Shown piece by piece: positions 18,712 to 26,046 of a stretch of DNA of 64,000 nucleotides. Made by a program: the position numbers and the translations under genes. Origin of the DNA: Streptomyces sp. 846.5. Its GTDB lineage: Bacteria > Actinomycetota > Actinomycetes > Streptomycetales > Streptomycetaceae. A model generated the notes under the pieces. The model had not been told where the DNA came from, did no database searches, and saw only the letters and a program-made list of their open reading frames with translations. Location of the stretch: positions 5,256,001 to 5,320,000 of the forward strand of contig NZ_SOBN01000001.1 in assembly GCF_004365705.1 (NCBI RefSeq). The letters are read 5' to 3'. Numbering within the stretch: position 1 is the first letter of the stretch; each line of letters begins with the position of its first letter.

Positions 18712-18732
18712 TCGGGGCAGTCGCAACGGCGC

Positions 18733-18763
18733 GCCGGCCGGCGGGGCTCACCCGCCGGCCGGC
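18733..18763. terminator. Bidirectional terminator hairpin
   Basis: A perfect 13-bp stem (GCCGGCCGGCGGG paired with CCCGCCGGCCGGC) with a 5-base loop lies between the convergent epimerase and histidine-kinase genes. It overlaps the kinase stop codon. Confidence 0.75.
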
Positions 18764-19908
18764 AGCGCGATCTCGAAACAACAGCCGCCCATGACGTTGT
18801 GCACCGACGCCCTGCCGGCGTGCGCCTCCACGATGCCCCGGACGATCGCCAGCCCCAGCCCGGCCCCGGTGTCGCCGTGGTGCTGCACGGCTCCGCCCTG
18901 CACCGTCGCACCCCAGGGCGCCCGCGGCGTCCTGGCGCTGCCGCCGCGCCATCCGGTCTCGAAGACCCGGGCGAGGTCCTGCTCGTCGATGCCGCCGCAG
19001 CCGTCCGTGACGGACACCACGACCTCGCTCTCGTCCCGCCGTGCGGCCACCGCGACCGTCCCGTCCGCCGGGGTCGAGCGGATGGCGTTGAACAGCAGGT
19101 TGCCCAGCACCCGGGTGATCTCCCGGCTGTCCACCTCGACCGGCGCCGGCGCGACATGCCCGCCGACCAGATGGACGCCGCGCTCCTGCGCCAGCGGGTA
19201 CGCCCCGGCTATGGCGTCGCCCACCAGGTCGTAGACGGACACCCGGGAGAGGCTGAGGGTCAGCGCCCCGGCCTGGATCCGGGACAGCTCGAACAGGTCG
19301 TCGACCATGCCGGTGAGCCGGTCCACCTCGATCCGCATCCGCGAGTGGTACCGGCCCGGGTCGTCCGCGACCCCGTCCTCCAGCGCCTCGGCCATGGCCC
19401 GGAGCCCGGCCAGCGGCGTCCGCAGGTCGTGCGAGATCCAGGCGATCAGCTCGCGCCGTGAGTGCTCCAGCGCCCGCTCCCGCTGCCGGGACTCGGCCAG
19501 CCGGGCACTGGTCGCCTGCAACTCCGAGCTCAGCGCCGACAGCTCCGAGTTCAACGGAGCGGCCGGGGCGGTGAAGCCCTCGTCGCTGCCGACCGTGCGG
19601 GCGGCGCGGGTCAGCGCCCGGCTGCCGGAGACCACCTGCCGGCTGAGGAACGCCGCGACGATCAGCGAGACCACGCAGCCCATGCCCAGGATGGTTATCA
19701 CGACGAAGTAGTCCTGCCGCATCAGCAGCATCGCCTGGGCGACCGCCACGGTGCTCGCGGTCAGCGAGGCCGCGGTCACCAGCGCGACGGTGAACAGCGA
19801 CAGCGCCAGCGAGCGCCGCCGCAGCAGCACCACGGCCGGCCATCCCAGCAGTCCGGCCGAGGCCGCGCCCAGCGCGGCGTAACAGGCCATCAACACGTAG
19901 TCGTTCAT
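18748..19908 (-). CDS. Sensor histidine kinase
   Basis: 386 aa from ATG 19908, overlapping the response-regulator stop by ATGA. Several hydrophobic helices fill residues about 1-88, with no sizeable extracellular sensor domain, so it may sense within the membrane. HisKA H-box: ELIAWISHDLRTPLAGL with His160 as the phosphorylation site. ATPase domain: N-box VLGNLLFNAIRSTP, G1 VSVTDGCGGIDEQD and G2 GDTGAGLGLAIVRGIV. The histidine kinase and its regulator form one leftward operon; no target is evident. Confidence 0.94.
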   Translation of the reverse strand: MNDYVLMACYAALGAASAGLLGWPAVVLLRRRSLALSLFTVALVTAASLTASTVAVAQAMLLMRQDYFVVITILGMGCVVSLIVAAFLSRQVVSGSRALTRAARTVGSDEGFTAPAAPLNSELSALSSELQATSARLAESRQRERALEHSRRELIAWISHDLRTPLAGLRAMAEALEDGVADDPGRYHSRMRIEVDRLTGMVDDLFELSRIQAGALTLSLSRVSVYDLVGDAIAGAYPLAQERGVHLVGGHVAPAPVEVDSREITRVLGNLLFNAIRSTPADGTVAVAARRDESEVVVSVTDGCGGIDEQDLARVFETGWRGGSARTPRAPWGATVQGGAVQHHGDTGAGLGLAIVRGIVEAHAGRASVHNVMGGCCFEIALPAGG

Positions 19909-20660
19909 GCCGCTGCCTCCTCGACCGGGTCGAAGCGGTACCCGACGCCCCACACCGTGGTGATCAGCTGCGGCGCGGCCGGATCGTCCTCGACCTTCTC
20001 ACGCAGCCTGCGTACATGCACCGTCACCGTCGACATGTCGCCGAAGTCCCAGCCCCACACCTTGTTCATCAGCTCCTCACGCCCGAAGGCCGTACCGGGG
20101 TGCTGCACCAGGAAGGCCAGCAGGTCGAACTCCCGCAGCGTGAGCGTCAGCTCCCGGCCGGCCCGGTGGGCGCGCCGCGCGGACGGGTCCAGCACCAGGT
20201 CCCCGGCCTGTACCGGGGCGGTCGACTCCGTTCCGGCCGCGCCCTCGGATCCGGGCGCCCCGGCTGCCGCGGCCGCGCCGGACGCGGCGCTGCGCCGCAG
20301 CACCGACTGGATCCGCAGCACCAGCTCGCGCGGCGAGAAGGGCTTGGTGACGTAGTCGTCCGCGCCCAGCTCCAGTCCGTTGATCCGGTCCTGCTCCTCG
20401 CCCTTGGCGGTCAGCATGACGATCGGCACTCCGCGCGCCGCGGGGTCGGCGCGCAGCCGTCGGCAGACCTCGAGACCGTCGATCTCGGGCAGCATCAGGT
20501 CCAGTACGACCAGGTCCGGTCGGACGGCCGCGGCCTGCGCCAGCGCAGCAGCGCCGTCGGCCGCACGTTCGACGGCATAGCCGGCGTGGTGCAGATAGCG
20601 GGTGACGACCTCGGCGATGGTGGGGTCGTCGTCGACGACCAGAATGCGGGATGGGGGCAC
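19905..20660 (-). CDS. OmpR-family response regulator
   Basis: 251 aa from GTG 20660. Receiver domain about residues 4-118 with acidic pocket VVDDD, phospho-acceptor Asp54 (VVLDLM), Thr in MLTAKG and Lys in TKPFSP. A 35-residue Ala/Gly-rich linker leads to a winged-helix Trans_reg_C domain (LTLTLREFDLLAFLVQHPG, VWGWDFGDMSTVTVHVRRLREKVE). No ribosome site precedes the GTG; a TACGCT hexamer ends 7 bases before it, suggesting a leaderless transcript. It works with the overlapping histidine kinase. Confidence 0.95.
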   Translation of the reverse strand: MPPSRILVVDDDPTIAEVVTRYLHHAGYAVERAADGAAALAQAAAVRPDLVVLDLMLPEIDGLEVCRRLRADPAARGVPIVMLTAKGEEQDRINGLELGADDYVTKPFSPRELVLRIQSVLRRSAASGAAAAAGAPGSEGAAGTESTAPVQAGDLVLDPSARRAHRAGRELTLTLREFDLLAFLVQHPGTAFGREELMNKVWGWDFGDMSTVTVHVRRLREKVEDDPAAPQLITTVWGVGYRFDPVEEAAA

Positions 20661-20776
20661 AGGCTAGAGCGTAGAAGGCTCTGGGCTGCGCGTACGGGGT
20701 ATGGACAGACGGCGTAGGACTTCCGTAAGGATCCATTGAGGCATTTGTCCCCCTTGTCGCTCCTACCGTGTCCGCC

Positions 20777-22192
20777 ATGACCAAACCTCCTCAGCCCTTC
20801 CAGGCAGACGTGGTGCTGCCCTGTCTCGACGAGGCGGAGGCCCTGCCCTGGGTCCTCGAACGCATGCCGCCGGGATTCCGCGCGATCGTCGTCGACAACG
20901 GTTCGACCGACGGTTCCGCGGAACTCGCTCGCAGCCTCGGCGCCCTGGTGGTCTCCGAGCCGCGGCGCGGCTTCGGCGCCGCCTGCCATACGGGGCTGCT
21001 CGCCGCGACCGCGGAGTACGTCTGCTTCTGCGACTGCGACGCCTCACTCGACCCCGCCGAGCTCCCGTCCCTGCTCGGCCTCGTCCGTGACGGAACAGCG
21101 GATCTGGTGCTGGGGCGCCGCCGGCCCACCGTGCGCGGAGCGTGGCCGCTGCACGCCCGGCTGGCCAACGCGGAGCTCGCGCGGCGGCTGCGGGCCCGCA
21201 CCCACGCGGAGCTGCACGACCTCGGCCCGATGCGCGTCGCCCGCCGCCGACGCCTGCTGGACCTCGGACTGGGCGACCGCCGGTCCGGCTACCCGCTGGA
21301 GATGGTCCTCGCGGCCGACGCGGCCGGGATGCGGATCGTCGAGCGGGAGGTGGCCTACCTCCCCAGGGCGGGCCGCTCCAAGGTCACCGGTACCCTGCGC
21401 GGCACCAGGCAGGCGATCCACGACATGGGCGCCATGCTCGCGGCCCCCGCGCCGACGCTGATGGTGCTGGCCAAGTCCCCGGTCCCGGGCAGGGTGAAGA
21501 CCAGGCTCACCCCGGCCTGCACCCCCGAGCAGGCCGCCGCCCTGGCGGAGGCCGCGCTCGCGGACACCCTGGAGACGCTGGGCCGGGTGCCGGCCGGGCG
21601 GCGGGTCCTGGTGCTGGAAGGCGCGCCGGGGCGCTGGCTCCCCCCGGGCTGGGAGGTGCTCCCGCAGGCCGGCGGCGGCCTGGACGTACGGCTGGCGCAG
21701 GCGTTCGCGGCGGTGGCGGGCGACACGGCCGGCAACAGGACAGCAGGGAACAAGACGCCCGCGCTGCTGGTCGGGATGGACACCCCGCAGCTGAGCGCCC
21801 GCATGCTGGCCGAGGCGCTCTCGCCGGCGGGCAGGACCGGGGTCGACGCCTGGTTCGGCCCGGCAGTGGACGGCGGCTTCTGGACCCTGGGGCTGGCCCG
21901 CCCCAGCGCCGAGCTGGCCCGGCAACTGCTGCTGGGCGTCCCGATGTCCACGTCGACCACCGGAGCCGTGCTGCGCGGCCGGCTGGCCGCGGCCGGCCTG
22001 AGCGTCGCCGCGCTCCCGGCGCTGACCGACGTCGACACCGTCGCCGAGGCCGCCGAGGTCGCCGAGCTCGCCCCGCACACCCGCTTCGCCGAAACCTGGC
22101 GCATGGTGTCGCGGACCCTCCTGTCGCCGACGCCGATCTCCACGACCGCCATGTCCAGGACCGTCCTGTCCGCGGGAGGTTCGGCCAGGTGA
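20777..22192 (+). CDS. Fused family 2 glycosyltransferase and DUF2064 (TIGR04282-like) protein
   Basis: 471 aa from ATG 20777 (a GTG at 20768 is also in frame). Residues about 10-215 are a GT2 domain: VVLPCLDEAEALPWVLERMP, VDNGSTDGSAELA, and the metal motif CDCDASLDP. Residues about 228-460 are a DUF2064 domain: TLMVLAKSPVPGRVKTRLTP, LLVGMDTPQLSARML, DAWFGPAVDGGFWTLGL, which is nucleotidyltransferase-like. These two modules are often separate genes; here they are joined. It heads an operon with a methyltransferase and a polytopic glycosyltransferase, suggesting one lipid- or glycan-linked pathway. It is divergent from the two-component system. Confidence 0.9.
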   Translation: MTKPPQPFQADVVLPCLDEAEALPWVLERMPPGFRAIVVDNGSTDGSAELARSLGALVVSEPRRGFGAACHTGLLAATAEYVCFCDCDASLDPAELPSLLGLVRDGTADLVLGRRRPTVRGAWPLHARLANAELARRLRARTHAELHDLGPMRVARRRRLLDLGLGDRRSGYPLEMVLAADAAGMRIVEREVAYLPRAGRSKVTGTLRGTRQAIHDMGAMLAAPAPTLMVLAKSPVPGRVKTRLTPACTPEQAAALAEAALADTLETLGRVPAGRRVLVLEGAPGRWLPPGWEVLPQAGGGLDVRLAQAFAAVAGDTAGNRTAGNKTPALLVGMDTPQLSARMLAEALSPAGRTGVDAWFGPAVDGGFWTLGLARPSAELARQLLLGVPMSTSTTGAVLRGRLAAAGLSVAALPALTDVDTVAEAAEVAELAPHTRFAETWRMVSRTLLSPTPISTTAMSRTVLSAGGSAR

Positions 22193-22896
22193 CCCCGACG
22201 ACCACCGCCGCTCCGACCCCGACACCGACCCCAGCCGCGCACCCGCCTCCCACTCCCGCGCCCTGGTCCGCGGACCCCTTCGCCGAGGCGATCCGGCGCG
22301 GCCACGGCCCGCTCTGGCTGCGTCGTACCGACGGGCACCGCTACCCGCTGGACGTGGCCCGCTGGTGTGCCGCCCCGGACGCCGCCGACCGGACCCTGCT
22401 TCACCGCTGCCTGTACCGCGGCCTCCCGGCGATCGACCTGGGCTGCGGCCCGGGCCGCCTGGTCGCCGAGCTCCAGGCGCACGGGCTGCCCGCGCTCGGC
22501 GTCGACATCACCCGCGCCGCCGTCATCCGCACCCGGGGCCTGGGCGGAAGCGCGCTCTGCCGCTCGGTGTTCGACCCGCTGCCGGGAGAGGGCCGCTGGG
22601 GCACCGCCCTGCTCGCGGACGGCAACCTCGGCATCGGCGGCGATCCCGGCGCGCTGCTGGCCCGGGCCGCCGACCTGCTCGGACCCTCCGGACACCTGCT
22701 GGTCGAGGTGGAGCCGGAGGAACTGGAGGAGCGGATCACGGTGGCGGTCGAGGACGGCGCGGGCCGCCGCGGGCCGACCTTCCGCTGGGCCCGCCTCGGC
22801 GCCGCCGCGACCATGCGCGAGGCGGTGGGCCGGTTCGCCCTCGCCGACTCCTGGGCCTCCGGCGGTCGCAGCTTCCTCGCCCTGGAGCGACGATGA
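22189..22896 (+). CDS. Class I SAM-dependent methyltransferase
   Basis: 235 aa from GTG 22189, which overlaps the previous stop by GTGA. A GGGAGGT ribosome site ends 8 bases upstream. After a Pro/Thr-rich N-terminus, motif I is AIDLGCGPGRLVAELQAHGL, followed by LGVDITRAAV and the motif IV region LLADGNLGIGGDPGALLARAADLLGPSGHLLVE. The target is unknown. Overlaps on both sides place it in a three-gene translationally coupled operon with glycosyltransferases, so a sugar or lipid-sugar acceptor is likely. Confidence 0.9.
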   Translation: MTPTTTAAPTPTPTPAAHPPPTPAPWSADPFAEAIRRGHGPLWLRRTDGHRYPLDVARWCAAPDAADRTLLHRCLYRGLPAIDLGCGPGRLVAELQAHGLPALGVDITRAAVIRTRGLGGSALCRSVFDPLPGEGRWGTALLADGNLGIGGDPGALLARAADLLGPSGHLLVEVEPEELEERITVAVEDGAGRRGPTFRWARLGAAATMREAVGRFALADSWASGGRSFLALERR

Positions 22897-24416
22897 GCAC
22901 GCCCCGGACCAGCAGCTCCGGCGCCTCCAGGACCTCCGGGACCGCCGGCGCCGTCCGGACCTGGCTCTGCGCCGCCGTGCTGGCCGCTCTGACCGCTGCT
23001 CTGGCCAGGACGTTCACCAGCGGCGTCACCCTCTGGCACCTCGGCGCGCTGCACCGTCTGTACGTCGTGGACGGGGCGCTGTTCGCGCTCGCGGTGTTCC
23101 TGCTGCGCCGGGTACCGCCACGGCACACGGCGGCGCTGGTGCTGGTCGGGGCCGTCGCCGTGGCCCTCACCGGACTGCTCGCACCACCCCGGACCAGCGA
23201 CGACGCCTACCGCTACCTCTGGGACGGCCATGTCCAGGCGGCCGGGATTTCGCCGTACACCTATGCGCCGACCGACCCGGCCCTGGCCCCGCTCCGGGCC
23301 GCCGACCCCGCGCTCTTCCCGGTCGGCAGCTCCTGCCAGGGCTGGGACCTGCACCGGTCCGGTCCGGTCTGCACCCATCTGAACCGGCCCACCGTGCACA
23401 CCATCTACCCGCCGGTCGCCGAGGTCTGGTTCCTCGGCCTGTACGAGGCCGGCCGGCTCACCGGCGGCCACGGAGTGCGGACCGCGCAGGTCGGGGGAGC
23501 GGCGCTGGCGGTGGCCACCTCCGTCGCGCTGCTGCTGGTGCTGCGCCGCAACCGGCTGCCGCTGCACCGGGCGGCGCTCTGGGCCTGGTGCCCAGGAGTG
23601 GCGATATGGGCGGTCAACGACGCGCATGTGGACACCCTGGGCGTGCTGCTGGCCGTCTGCGGACTCGCCGCGGCGGCCCATCCGCGGAGAACTGCGGCCG
23701 GGGTCCTGCTCGGGGCGGCCGTGGCGACCAAGCTGATCCCGGTCCTGGTGCTTCCCGGGGCGCTGGCCGGGGTCCTGCGCCGGCGGCCCTCCTGGCGCGA
23801 CACGCTGGTGCCGGTCGTCGCCGGGCTGACCTTCCTGCTCTGCTATCTGCCCTATGTGCTGGCCTCGGGCCCGGCCGTGCTCGGCTACCTGCCCGGCTAC
23901 CTCAAGGAGGAGGGCTACGACCAGGGCACCCGGTTCGGCCTGCTGAACCTGCTGGGACTGCCGCAACAGGACCTTCCCGTGCTGGTCGCGGCCGTCCTGC
24001 TCGCCGCCGTGCTGCTGGTGCTGCGCTACGGCGACCCGGCCCGGCCGTGGCGCGGGGCGCTGACGGTCACCGGCACCGCGCTGTTCCTCGCGGCTCCCGG
24101 CTACCCCTGGTACGGGCTGCTGGTGGTGGGCCTGGTCGCGCTGGACGGCGACTGGGAGTGGCTGGCCCTGCCGGCGGCGGCCGAGGTGATGATCGTGCTG
24201 GGCCGTGAGCTGCAGCAGCAGGCGTACGCGGGCGCCCTGTGCGTGGTGCTCGCGGGCGCCGCGCTGCGCGCGCTGGCCCGGACGGCGGACCGGGTCGCCG
24301 CGCTCAGTGCTCCGGCAGTGCCTCGGCCGGTGCCGTGGCCGACGCCGCAGCCTGCTCCGCTCCGAGCTGCGACTGCTCCCGGCCCCAGCCCGATCCGTAC
24401 GGGGTCATTTCGGTGA
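22893..24416 (+). CDS. Polytopic membrane glycosyltransferase (GT87/DUF2029-like)
   Basis: 507 aa from ATG 22893 (ATGA overlap with the methyltransferase). Roughly ten or more hydrophobic helices. The first extracellular loop carries RTSDDAYRYLWDGHVQAAGISPYTY, typical of GT-C enzymes that use polyprenyl-phosphate sugars, where a DD pair is thought to be catalytic. Later VHTIYPPVAEVWF is also characteristic. The last 38 residues are Pro/Ala-rich and overlap the convergent cysteine dioxygenase gene by 113 bp. Likely adds mannose or another hexose to an envelope glycan; the substrate is inferred from family only. Confidence 0.87.
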   Translation: MSTPRTSSSGASRTSGTAGAVRTWLCAAVLAALTAALARTFTSGVTLWHLGALHRLYVVDGALFALAVFLLRRVPPRHTAALVLVGAVAVALTGLLAPPRTSDDAYRYLWDGHVQAAGISPYTYAPTDPALAPLRAADPALFPVGSSCQGWDLHRSGPVCTHLNRPTVHTIYPPVAEVWFLGLYEAGRLTGGHGVRTAQVGGAALAVATSVALLLVLRRNRLPLHRAALWAWCPGVAIWAVNDAHVDTLGVLLAVCGLAAAAHPRRTAAGVLLGAAVATKLIPVLVLPGALAGVLRRRPSWRDTLVPVVAGLTFLLCYLPYVLASGPAVLGYLPGYLKEEGYDQGTRFGLLNLLGLPQQDLPVLVAAVLLAAVLLVLRYGDPARPWRGALTVTGTALFLAAPGYPWYGLLVVGLVALDGDWEWLALPAAAEVMIVLGRELQQQAYAGALCVVLAGAALRALARTADRVAALSAPAVPRPVPWPTPQPAPLRAATAPGPSPIRTGSFR

Positions 24417-24915
24417 GCCCGGGGAAGTAGACATGCAGGGTCACGGCCGGCTCCAGCGAGGTGTTGACCACCTCGTGCAGGTAGCCGGGGGCGAAGACCC
24501 GCTGCGCGCCCCCGGTCAGCAGCCGCTCGGACTGCCCCGCGCCGGTGAGCGAACGCTCCGTCAGCTCGCCCTCCAGCACGGTCAGCACGCCGGACGAGCG
24601 GCCGTGGTCGTGGCGCCCGCTGCCCTGCCCGGGCAGCCAGCTGAGCAGCCAGACCTCGTATCCGGGCCCGGTCTCCAGCTGTGCGTACCAGCGGGTCAGC
24701 GCGTCGTAGCGGACCAGCGGCTGCCAGCGGGCCCGGTCTGCGGCGACCCGTCGGGCCAGGGCGGCGAAGTCGCCGATGCTGACCGGGTGGGGGACGGGTT
24801 CGGGCGCGAGGTGGGGCCAGGCGAGCGGGTCGCCGGCGATGCTGACGTCGCTGAGACCGTCGGCCCAGGGTGAGCCGGCGCGGGAGAGCGGTGATGAGGG
24901 TGGGGACGAAGCCAT
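24304..24915 (-). CDS. Cysteine dioxygenase family protein
   Basis: 203 aa from ATG 24915. Cupin fold with the iron-binding His pair in SGRHDHGRSSGVLTVLEGELTE and the third His in APGYLHEVVNTSLEPAVTLHVY. Cysteine dioxygenase oxidises cysteine to cysteine sulfinate, controlling cysteine level. It is preceded by a short Cys-rich leader ORF (25037-25120) and a hairpin. Its 3' end overlaps the convergent GT87-like gene by 113 bp. Substrate assignment is supported both by the fold and by the cysteine-codon leader; other thiol dioxygenase substrates are possible. Confidence 0.88.
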   Translation of the reverse strand: MASSPPSSPLSRAGSPWADGLSDVSIAGDPLAWPHLAPEPVPHPVSIGDFAALARRVAADRARWQPLVRYDALTRWYAQLETGPGYEVWLLSWLPGQGSGRHDHGRSSGVLTVLEGELTERSLTGAGQSERLLTGGAQRVFAPGYLHEVVNTSLEPAVTLHVYFPGLTEMTPYGSGWGREQSQLGAEQAAASATAPAEALPEH

Positions 24916-25013
24916 GGAGTGCTGGTGTCCTTGCTGGCGCTGCGGCTGGGGAGGGTGTTTCCCGATGGGGCCGCGCGCGGAGCCGAGGAGAAGCGGCGCC
25001 GGGAACGACCACA

Positions 25014-25037
25014 GGGCCGGACCGCGAGGTCAGGCCC
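25014..25037 (-). promoter_or_regulatory. Hairpin abutting the leader-ORF stop codon (attenuator candidate)
   Basis: On the minus strand GGGCCTGACC and GGTCCGGCCC form a 10-bp stem with one mismatch and a TCGC tetraloop. The 5' arm begins at the last base of the leader stop codon, so a ribosome at the Cys codons or at the stop would cover it. No U-run follows, so control would be through Rho or translation rather than an intrinsic terminator. Confidence 0.55.
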
Positions 25038-25120
25038 TAGCTGCAGCGGCAACAGAGCGCGCTGGCGGCACGGCGGAGCTCGGTGACGAGGCTCTCGGAG
25101 TGGGCGCGCTGCTCTGACAT
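25037..25120 (-). CDS. Cys-rich leader peptide upstream of cysteine dioxygenase
   Basis: 27 aa, ATG 25120 to TAG 25037. The C-terminus reads ELRRAASALCCRCS, with three Cys codons among the last five. Short Cys-rich leader ORFs before sulfur-metabolism genes are known in actinobacteria, and poly-Cys leaderless ORFs act as cysteine-responsive attenuators in mycobacteria. No ribosome site is placed well for this ATG, but a promoter (25128-25157) would start the RNA at or next to the ATG, giving a leaderless message. The stop codon touches a hairpin, and the dioxygenase start is 121 bases downstream. An overlapping frame starting ATG 25135 also contains two Cys codons but lacks a plausible ribosome site. 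Confidence 0.7.
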   Translation of the reverse strand: MSEQRAHSESLVTELRRAASALCCRCS

Positions 25121-25127
25121 AGGCACA

Positions 25128-25157
25128 AGAACATCCCCTTCTGGTGCCCGCTGTCAA
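25128..25157 (-). promoter_or_regulatory. Promoter of the Cys leader and cysteine dioxygenase
   Basis: Minus strand: a perfect TTGACA -35 (25152-25157), an 18-base spacer and a TGTTCT -10 (25128-25133). Seven bases separate the -10 from the leader ATG, so the transcript should start at or next to the ATG. Confidence 0.55.
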
Positions 25158-25548
25158 ACCTGACTCCCCGGCCAGTGGCGGACATCACCCGATCGGGGGA
25201 TAAATCAGCTCTCGGGTTTGCCACTCAAGATCGCCGGGAACGAGCGCCTCAACACCCGTGTTTCGGCACTGCCTCCTGGGGCTGCTGTTGTGCAACCGGG
25301 TTCTTCGCGACTCTCGTCCTCCACTCTGCGGGGCTGCGTGAAACGCGAATGGCGAGCAATCCGGTATGCCCGGTTATGCACACTTATGGTGGCGGCTTGG
25401 TTCCAGGGAGTGAATCCCGGACCCAATACCAGAGCATGGCTTGACTGGGCCAGAGTTGCGCACTTGTAATTTCACTCGTGTCGTTCAGTCGCAAAAGCAA
25501 CGACCGCACCACGGGGACGCACGCTGAAGAGGGGCAGGAGGCGCGCTG
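25158..25548. other. Intergenic region upstream of whiB
   Basis: 391 bp separate the leader promoter from the whiB start. No ORF here has supportive features. It must hold the whiB promoter(s), but I cannot assign convincing -10/-35 pairs. The GC content falls locally (for example 25420-25500), which fits a promoter region. Confidence 0.4.
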
Positions 25549-25818
25549 ATGAGCGAGCTCTTTGAGTTGATGATCGCCGACGAGGACGCCGGTGAGGAAG
25601 AGCTTGGCTGGCAGGAACGCGCCTTGTGCGCCCAGACCGATCCTGAGTCGTTCTTCCCGGAGAAGGGGGGATCGACCAGGGAGGCCAAGAAGGTGTGCCT
25701 CGCCTGCGAGGTCCGCTCCGAATGCCTGGAGTACGCACTGGCCAACGACGAGCGGTTCGGCATCTGGGGCGGCCTCTCCGAGAGGGAGCGGCGCCGCCTC
25801 AAGAAGGCCGTGGTCTGA
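25549..25818 (+). CDS. whiB: WhiB transcriptional regulator (4Fe-4S, sporulation)
   Basis: 89 aa from ATG 25549 with AGGAGG 7 bases upstream. The four cluster-binding cysteines are Cys27 (RALCAQ), Cys50, Cys53 (VCLACEVR) and Cys59 (SEC). The turn FGIWGGLSERERRRLKK supplies the GIWGG motif and a basic DNA-contact tail. From residue 19 on the sequence matches, as I remember it, the classical WhiB of Streptomyces, which with WhiA controls growth arrest and septation of aerial hyphae. It is read with the following cell-surface genes but ended by a strong terminator. Confidence 0.95.
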   Translation: MSELFELMIADEDAGEEELGWQERALCAQTDPESFFPEKGGSTREAKKVCLACEVRSECLEYALANDERFGIWGGLSERERRRLKKAVV

Positions 25819-25850
25819 CATCCCTCTCTGATCCACGACTCTGATTTCAC

Positions 25851-25912
25851 GACGCGGCAGAGCCCCGCCGACCGCCCCGGGTTTCCGGTGGCCGGCGGGG
25901 CTCTGCCGCGTC
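25851..25912 (+). terminator. Terminator after whiB
   Basis: A perfect 20-bp stem (25851-25870 with 25893-25912, GACGCGGCAGAGCCCCGCCG) closes a GC-rich loop of 22 bases just after the whiB stop. It isolates whiB from the glycosyltransferase gene downstream. Confidence 0.85.
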
Positions 25913-26046
25913 CGGGTCCGGGTACGCATCCGGAACCCCTGCCGCTGCTATTTCCACACCGGCACTCAACGCCCTCAGTCGCAACCGTTAGTGTGGGGCG
26001 CTCACCCAGCACTCAGCCACTCAGCGAACCGGGGCCACCCACCGCG

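Noticed and set aside
25030..25135. Alternative leader frame MFLCLCQSS...
   Set aside because: It has two Cys codons but its ATG directly abuts the AAGGGG run with no spacer, and the proposed promoter would start the RNA after its start codon.
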